DNA of 64,000 nucleotides from Liolophura sinensis (taxonomy: Eukaryota > Mollusca > Polyplacophora > Chitonida > Chitonidae). Position 1 is the first letter of the stretch; each line of letters begins with the position of its first letter. The stretch spans positions 25,183,953-25,247,952 of the forward strand of contig NC_088307.1 of NCBI RefSeq assembly GCF_032854445.1, in the 5' to 3' direction. The notes beneath the pieces are model-generated. The model made no database searches. It was not told where the DNA came from and saw only the letters and a program-made list of their open reading frames with translations. Both the position numbers and the translations under genes were made by a program. Shown here piece after piece: positions 57,603-64,000 of the stretch.

Positions 57603-60600
57603 ATGGAAAACGGTGGTGATGACAAAACCCAGCATGGGGGCAGTAATTCAGTGGTGGCTGGAGGTGACCAGAGCAGTGGCCCAGGATCTTCTCCTGACCA
57701 GGCAGATGACCATGAAGATGTGGTCAATGTCCACCAGTTCTATCCTGAAATCGACATCTTGACATCCACTGTCATATCGGACAGCAATGTGGCAGAGACG
57801 GAGGATTACAGGTTTGGTATTGAAGAGTTACCTGCCCGCAGCTCTGCGTCACCCAGTCATGAATTAGTCCCAGTAAGTGAGACTAATGAAGACAATGAAA
57901 ATGGAACAAAAAAGGCAGACGAAAGTGAGGCAGAATCGCAAGATGTTGACCAAAGAACTGCTGAGAAAGAAGATGAAGGCAGATGTGGTACCAAAAAGAA
58001 TATGGATTTCTTTGGTGGTTTGGTGGAATATACGGCCAACGCTGTGGATGACCACAATAATTCTGCTGGCAGGTCAAAGGTTAGTGTGCTCTTAGCTTCT
58101 GACTACATACATACCCGAGAACTCTGAGTGCTGAGCAGCTTGTAATCCACATAGCAGTGTTAAGTATGCATGGTACATCCACATGTTAGTGAGGATATCC
58201 GACAACACAGTTCCCTTTGTTAAAGCAGTGTAAACCAACAGTGCCCTCTGTAAGTTTTCTACGTCTTATGTGAACCTTTTATCTCATCTAACTTAACAAT
58301 GACTCAAGCGTAGTTTCATATCAAAGACTTTAATAATTAACTACACTTCATATCTTATGTCTTGATATCCATAATGCTGGCCATGTATTAAGTTTTATAT
58401 TATTATTATTATTTATTATTTATAAGTGATAAAATTATCATTTGTTTTTAATTGTTCATTTGCAGGCTGGTCGTGTAGATAGGTTCCCAGCCACACAACG
58501 TTTCCAGGAGTTTGAGGAAGTTGTGGGTACAACAGAGAGATATACCTCCCCTGACCTGGACATGGCTCTTATTATCAACACCAAAGCTGAAGAACAGTAA
58601 GAGTGCAGTCATCTTGTCATGTATTGGTGTGACTCTTGTTATACTCAGGATATACACAGTGTTCAGTAAGAGTGCAGGCATCTTGTCATGTATTGGTGTG
58701 ACTCTTGTTATACTCAGGATATACACAGTGTTCCGGCATTTTTCATACCATTGTGAGGAGTGTATATTTTATGTCTCTGTTTTTGGTCATTGATTTTTCC
58801 AGTACTGACTACAATGTGTCAAGTAGGTTAAAATTTGCTTTTCAATGGGGCCCAGTGTATTTTTTAATCTCGGGCTAGGTGGCGCCAGTGTGAAGCAGGA
58901 CTTCAAGCCATGGTTACGTCAAGAATGGACTGTAGCGTAATGTCTACACTGTTACAATGTATCAGTTTGTAGTGTAATGTCATACTGTCTTTAATGTGAC
59001 GCCATTATGATGAGCTGGGAAAAGATCATATGACATCAATATGTCACGCAATTGAAGAATTGCAGTACATGTATATGCATTGGAACCTTCACTTGGAGCA
59101 AATTCTTTGTGGAACCGTGTTTGATTAAATTCTGTTGGATTCCCGCAAAGCAAATGTACATGTAAGGGAATCAGACTAGATTCTGGTAAAAATGGATGAT
59201 GAAAATAAAGGCGTGTCACACACGGCAATTTTTTCAGTTACATGCTATAAGCTAGTGTTTTATTCTAGACACTCACCCATTACAGCAAGTTTTGTTGAAC
59301 AGTTAAACTATTCTTGAGAATTCTGTTGAAAACAAATCAGTCATTCAGTCAGTCAATCAACCTGTCTGTCAATCAGTCAGACAGTAGGCTTGTTATTTAA
59401 TCAGACAGTCAGTCAGCCTGTTAGCTGATTAATCAATCAGTCTGTTAGTTAATCAGTCAGTCAATCAGCCTGTCATTTAATCAGACAGCCAATCAGCCTG
59501 TTAGTTAATCAGTCAGTCAGTAGGCTTGTTATTCAATCAGACAATCAATCAGTCAATCCATTGTTTCAGCTTCATGAAGGCCATGCAGTGTAAGGAGGAA
59601 GGAGACCTCCAGCGGGCCATCCAGTTGATCGGCAAAGACATGATTCTTCAGCGTGACCAGCCTCGCCACTTTGTGGAGAAAGCAGAGATGTTCCTCGAAC
59701 TCTGCGACTTCCAGTCCGCCATTCTGAACTACAAGAAGGCTTGTTTTCTCGAGCCTAACAACACAGAGTTCTACAGTCGCCTGGCATTCATCTACTACTT
59801 TCAGGGACAAGTGTTTTTCGATCAGCGGTTGTACGCGGAGGCACTGGAATCCTTCTCGAGAGCTTCAGAAATGCTACCAGAGAAAGTCGGTTTTCACACT
59901 AGAAGGTACGTCTGTGGTATGAACCAAGCAGTTATGCAATTAGCTCACCACCAGTACTCTTGTATCAGGCTTCTAGTGTTCCATGGCCCTTGTCTTCATC
60001 ATTTGGACACCAATAACAGGCTTGTAGCATTCCACTACCCTTCACCTTGTATTCATCAGTAGCACACTAATAGCAGGCTTGTTGCATTCCACTACGCTTC
60101 ACCTTGTCTTCATCAGTAGCACACTAATAGCAGACTTGTAGCATTCCACTACCCTTCCTCTTGTCTTCATCAGTAGCACACTAATAGGAGACTTGTAGCA
60201 TTCCACTACCCTTCACCTTGTCTTCATCAGTAGCACACTAATAGCAGACTTGTAGCATTTCATTACCCATCACCTTGTATTCATCAGTGGCACACTAATA
60301 GCTGACTTGTAGCATTTCACTACCCTTAACCTTGTCTCCATCAGTAGTACACTAATAGCAGACTTGTAGCATTTCATTACCCATCACCTTGTATTCATCA
60401 GTGGCACACTAATAGCTGACTTGTAGCATTTCACTACCCTTAACCTTGTCTTCATCAGTAGCACACTAATAGGAGACTTGTAGCATTCCACTACCCATCA
60501 CCTTGTCTTCATCAGTTGCACACTAATAGCAGACTTGTAGCATTCCTCTACCCTTCACCTTGTCTATATCAGTAGCACACCAATAGCAGGCTTGTAGCAT

Positions 60601-63600
60601 TCCACTACCCTTCACCTTGTCTTCATCAGTTGCACACTAATAGCAGGCTCGTTGCATTCCACTACTCTTCACCTTGTATTTATCAGTTGCACCCTAATAG
60701 CAGGCTTGTAGCATTCCACTACCCTTCACCTTGTATAATCGTCAGTAGCACACTAATAGCAGACTTGTAGCATTCCACTACCCTTCACCTTGTATTCATC
60801 AGTAGCACACTAATAGCAGGCTTGTTGCATTCCACTACGCTTCAACTTGTCTTTATCAGTAGCACACTAATAGCAGACTTGTAGCATTCCACTACCCTTC
60901 ACCTTGTATTCATCAGTAGCACACTAATAGCAGGCTTGTTGCATTCCACTACGCTTCACCTTGTCTTCATCAGTTGCACACTAATAGCAGACTTGCAGCA
61001 TTCCACTACCCTTCCTCTTGTCTTCATCAGTAGCACACTAATAGCAGACTTGCAGCATTCCACTACCCTTCCTCTTGTCTTCATCAGTAGCACACTAATA
61101 GCAGACTTGTAGCATTCCACTACCCTTCACCTTGTCTTCATCAGTAGCACACTAATAGGAGACTTGTAGCATTCCACTACCCTTCACCTTGTCTTCATCA
61201 GTAGCACACTAATAGCAGACTTGTAGCATTTCATTACCCATCACCTTGTATTCATCAGTAGCACACTAATAGCTGACTTGTAGCATTTCACTACCCTTAA
61301 CCTTGTCTTCATCAGTAGCACACTAATAGGAGACTTGTAGCATTCCACTACCCTTCACCTTGTCTTCATCAGTAGCACACCAATAGCAGGCTTCACTACC
61401 TTTCACCTACATATATCCTTCATCAGATGTATAGTGACCTCCATGGCCTGTGGATATCGGATGGCCAGCTAATTGAAGCACAGTGTCTTTGTTACCCTGC
61501 ATGTATTCCATGGACCTATCACAGGTAAGCCGCCAGCAAACCATTGGCAGGCTATTAGTTCAATCACAAGTGCCATGTTATCATTTCTGTCTGGGTATTG
61601 TTTGCAGGTTACTTCTCTAACCGGAGGATGGGCCTGTTTCCACTCATGTCACCTGGGGTACGACATCATGTTTGTGGTTGCTCTAACATGACGCATCCCA
61701 TGACCTTCTCATTAGAGACTTTTTGTTATCTATTCTTCTAACTGCTTGACCATTACACACTCCCTTGGCTATAAATGAACCGTCTATCTCTTTCCAGCAT
61801 TGCCTGCTTGGCAGCCTTACAGCGACACGGGGAGTGCCTGTCATTGGTGAATCGTCAGTTGGAGGTGGACAAACAGAACCCCGACCTGTACGTCATGAGG
61901 GCCAGGCTTCATGAGATGTTCAATAATGTAAGTAAGGATGACTGCTAAGAAGTGTTCTTCCTTTTCAGAGGAATTCCTCGTTATTATTTATTCAAAAAGT
62001 CATTACACAAATTCTCTGTATTTAGGTTAGAAGTAATTTCCTCTTAATTAACCCACCCGTACAAAGCTACGTAGCTTATGTTGTACCCTGATCCTCAGCA
62101 TTGGTGTCCTATAATAGGGAAAGCTCAGGGTTTGCACACATCTAGAGCACAGTAACACAAGGTGGATATTCTATTGTTGATTTGATGTGTGCTTATTATA
62201 TACTGTAAATTACCAAATCCCTGACTTAGCATATTTTGTATTAGAATTAATGTTAAACAAAATGTTAGGGATGGTATCTCAAAAGTATAGCATTTTTTAA
62301 CCTGAAGTTTTTACATGCATGTAAAGTACAGTGACACATCGCCGATGCTATTCATGCATATTAATTACCATAAATTACCAAATTCATGACGCCAGGACTT
62401 GAAGTTTTGCATTCATGTCTCTCTACAGGCGAGCTCTTTGGTAGCCCTGCTATCAAAGCTAAGTTATCTTGTCTGAGACTGTAAGGCCACATCAAACATG
62501 CCACTAAGGTGACCAGATCATACCAGGGCATTTCATTAAGAACTGACATATTCTGAATTGATGTTAATGTTGTTCAAAGGAAACAAAGAAGATCATTGGC
62601 TAGCGGGACAAAGTTAACCTTGTCATTGTGCTTATATAGGACTGACATATTGCTTGACTGAGTAATTCTAGACCAGTGACGTATAATAAATTGCAGTTAC
62701 CATTTTGCATATTTCTTTTTATCATATTCTGCTTAAACCATGGTGCTTGGCGGCATGTGAATCGCTGCTGTTCATGCATTTACATGAACAGTTGGAATAA
62801 AACCCTGACTGAGGTAAATTGACAAGCGGCCGTATTTCACTGGTTACGTGTGACCTTTTGCCATCTATCACACTGTTGTTGTTGCTCTGGTCTTACTCAC
62901 TATGCTGTACATCTTTTAATATATATGAAATAATTTTTATACGTATGCACATGTGCCGTAGATGTGTTGATAACAGCAGACCTCTTGCCGGGATACAACC
63001 TTTTGCTTGTCACGGTGCTTCCCGCTGAGCAGGGGGCTTTCACAGCAGGTCTCTGACCACAGCCAGAGGACGGTAGATCTGCTATCGTGTTCTAAAAGAC
63101 AGTTTCAACACCTGAGGTTGTTTTCTGCAACTGAAGAAAACTGTGGATGAGAAAATGGTGGATGTGAATGCTCCCTAAATTATATTTGTTATCCCGGACA
63201 CGACGATCATTTGTTCTAAAAAGTATCAAAATATGATGTGTTGGTTTGTCGTCGGCTTTAATGACTGTTCATGTGGATTGAAGTTATATTTGCTGTGAAT
63301 TATGACACAACTAATATTGTAATTGACATGTACTTTTGGACAGCCAGTGTCAGATGTCCAAAAATAAAAAGAATTTCTATTTATAAATGGCTTTTGACCT
63401 TCAGATGACCTTGTGCTATTACGATGTGAAGGACGCTCTGGCTCTGAAATCAGATCATTCTGAAGCTCTTGTGCTGAAAAAGAAGCTTGAGGAAAAAGCT
63501 GAAGAAAACAAGCTACAATCCATGCAGCTGAGTATTATGGGAAAGCACAGAGAGGCCCTCCAGAAGATGTGTGTTGCCATGGAAATGAACCCAGCTGTGG

Positions 63601-63619
63601 CAGAGTATCATGTACTAAG
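57603..63619 (+). CDS. TTC16: TTC16-like tetratricopeptide repeat protein, 5' part (5 exons, runs off window)
   Basis: Exons: 57603-58079, 58466-58596, 59570-59905, 61798-61927, 63405-63619; phases agree and give 429 codons so far. An in-frame TGA at 57573-57575 supports the ATG at 57603. Exon 1 encodes an acidic, low-complexity N-terminus with no recognised domain. TPR repeats begin in exon 3 (GDLQRAIQLI, FLELCDFQSAILNYKKACFL, YAEALESFSRASEMLPEK) and continue in exon 4 (ACLAALQRHGECLSLV, PDLYVMRARLHEM) and exon 5 (CYYDVKDALAL, MGKHREALQKM). The order and motifs such as AEMFLELCDFQSA, FQGQVFFDQ and EMLPEKVGF match vertebrate TTC16 (LRAEAYLQLCDFSSA, LQGQCLFEQ, ELQPEKPCF). The molecular role of the family is poorly known; TPRs generally bind protein partners. 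The exon 5 donor (AG|GTAGAT) is weak, and later exons lie beyond 64000. Confidence 0.88.
58595..58733. repeat. 69-bp tandem duplication spanning the TTC16 exon 2 splice donor
   Basis: CAGTAAGAGTGCAG and the following intron bases to CACAGTGTT are present twice, with GT at 58597 and again at 58666. Copies are nearly identical (GCAGTCATC versus GCAGGCATC). Use of the second donor would add an in-frame TAA at once. Confidence 0.88.
59340..59565. repeat. Simple-sequence tract (TCAGTCAATCAGNCTG)n ending at the TTC16 exon 3 acceptor
   Basis: Low-complexity GTCAGTCAATCA runs extend to the TTGTTTCAG acceptor, so the branch-point and pyrimidine region is largely repeat-derived. Confidence 0.85.
59964..61400. 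repeat. 57-bp minisatellite, ~25 copies (TTC16 intron 3)
   Basis: Unit TTGTAGCATTCCACTACCCT then TCACCTTGTCTTCATCAGTA and GCACACTAATAGCAGAC. Variants (GGAGAC, GCTGAC, TTTCATTACCCATC) recur in blocks, e.g. ~60240-60480 and again ~61200-61340. It starts ~60 bp after the exon 3 donor. Confidence 0.95.
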
Positions 63620-64000
63620 GTAGATGTAGCTCCAAGACTTTTTACTTCTACACAAGATCTTTTTCTGGTTAATAAAGTTTTAGTATCACTTTGGCATGTT
63701 ATGACTGTGATCGCAATGTATTTAAAAGTCAAACCGCTTCAAATAAAGATTTCATATTTGGTATGCAGACTCATACTGAGGTGAACGAGGTAGCTATTTA
63801 ATCTGTGGCTGTTTCAATCAAATTTCTGGTTTCCATGACCAAAAAAATTGATTTTTTAGGTAATAGAAGGCACATTACATGCACTCTAAGGATTCCTTTG
63901 TTGTCACATGACTAAAAAATTGTTAAGTACGACATTAAACCCTAGCAGTCCCTCACTCACTCAGGTTCAAATGTTTTTCACTCTCAAATTCTGAAACCAA

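Overview
The window is animal nuclear DNA: AT-rich, intron-rich, with GT-AG introns, vertebrate-like protein families split into many small exons, and dense short interspersed repeats. The tRNA-derived SINEs that end in AAATAAATAAAT-type tails, the many tandem arrays and the small MITE-like elements suggest a lophotrochozoan, most likely a mollusc (a brachiopod is possible). That taxonomic call is inference, not proven by the sequence.

Three genes were recognised by hand-splicing exons on the + strand. (1) A complete TNNI3K-type kinase gene, 22 coding exons, 4618-27974, predicted 854 aa, with ankyrin repeats followed by a TKL-type kinase domain with all catalytic residues present. (2) A complete POFUT1 (protein O-fucosyltransferase 1) gene, 7 coding exons, 44122-51200, predicted 381 aa, with a signal peptide and a KEEL ER-retention tail. 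(3) The 5' part of a TTC16-like TPR gene, 5 exons from 57603 to 63619, which runs off the right edge. In addition, two well-formed minus-strand exons (4130-3944 and 2058-1974) look like the start of an unrecognised gene that would be head-to-head with TNNI3K, with about 490 bp between the two start codons.

The rest is introns and intergenic DNA. About 16 kb (28600-44100) between TNNI3K and POFUT1 has no convincing gene but holds SINEs, four MITE-like families and several minisatellites. The TTC16 introns and the 51201-57600 spacer are similar.

The most unusual feature is in TNNI3K intron 18. There, 32 copies of a ~97-bp unit (20838-23931) are a tandem expansion of the 3' part of the kinase exon together with its own splice donor, so the intron carries dozens of decoy copies of an exon end. 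A much smaller donor-spanning duplication (69 bp x 2) sits at TTC16 exon 2. The three genes have no obvious shared pathway: a cytosolic kinase, an ER glycosyltransferase acting on EGF repeats (Notch pathway) and a TPR scaffold.
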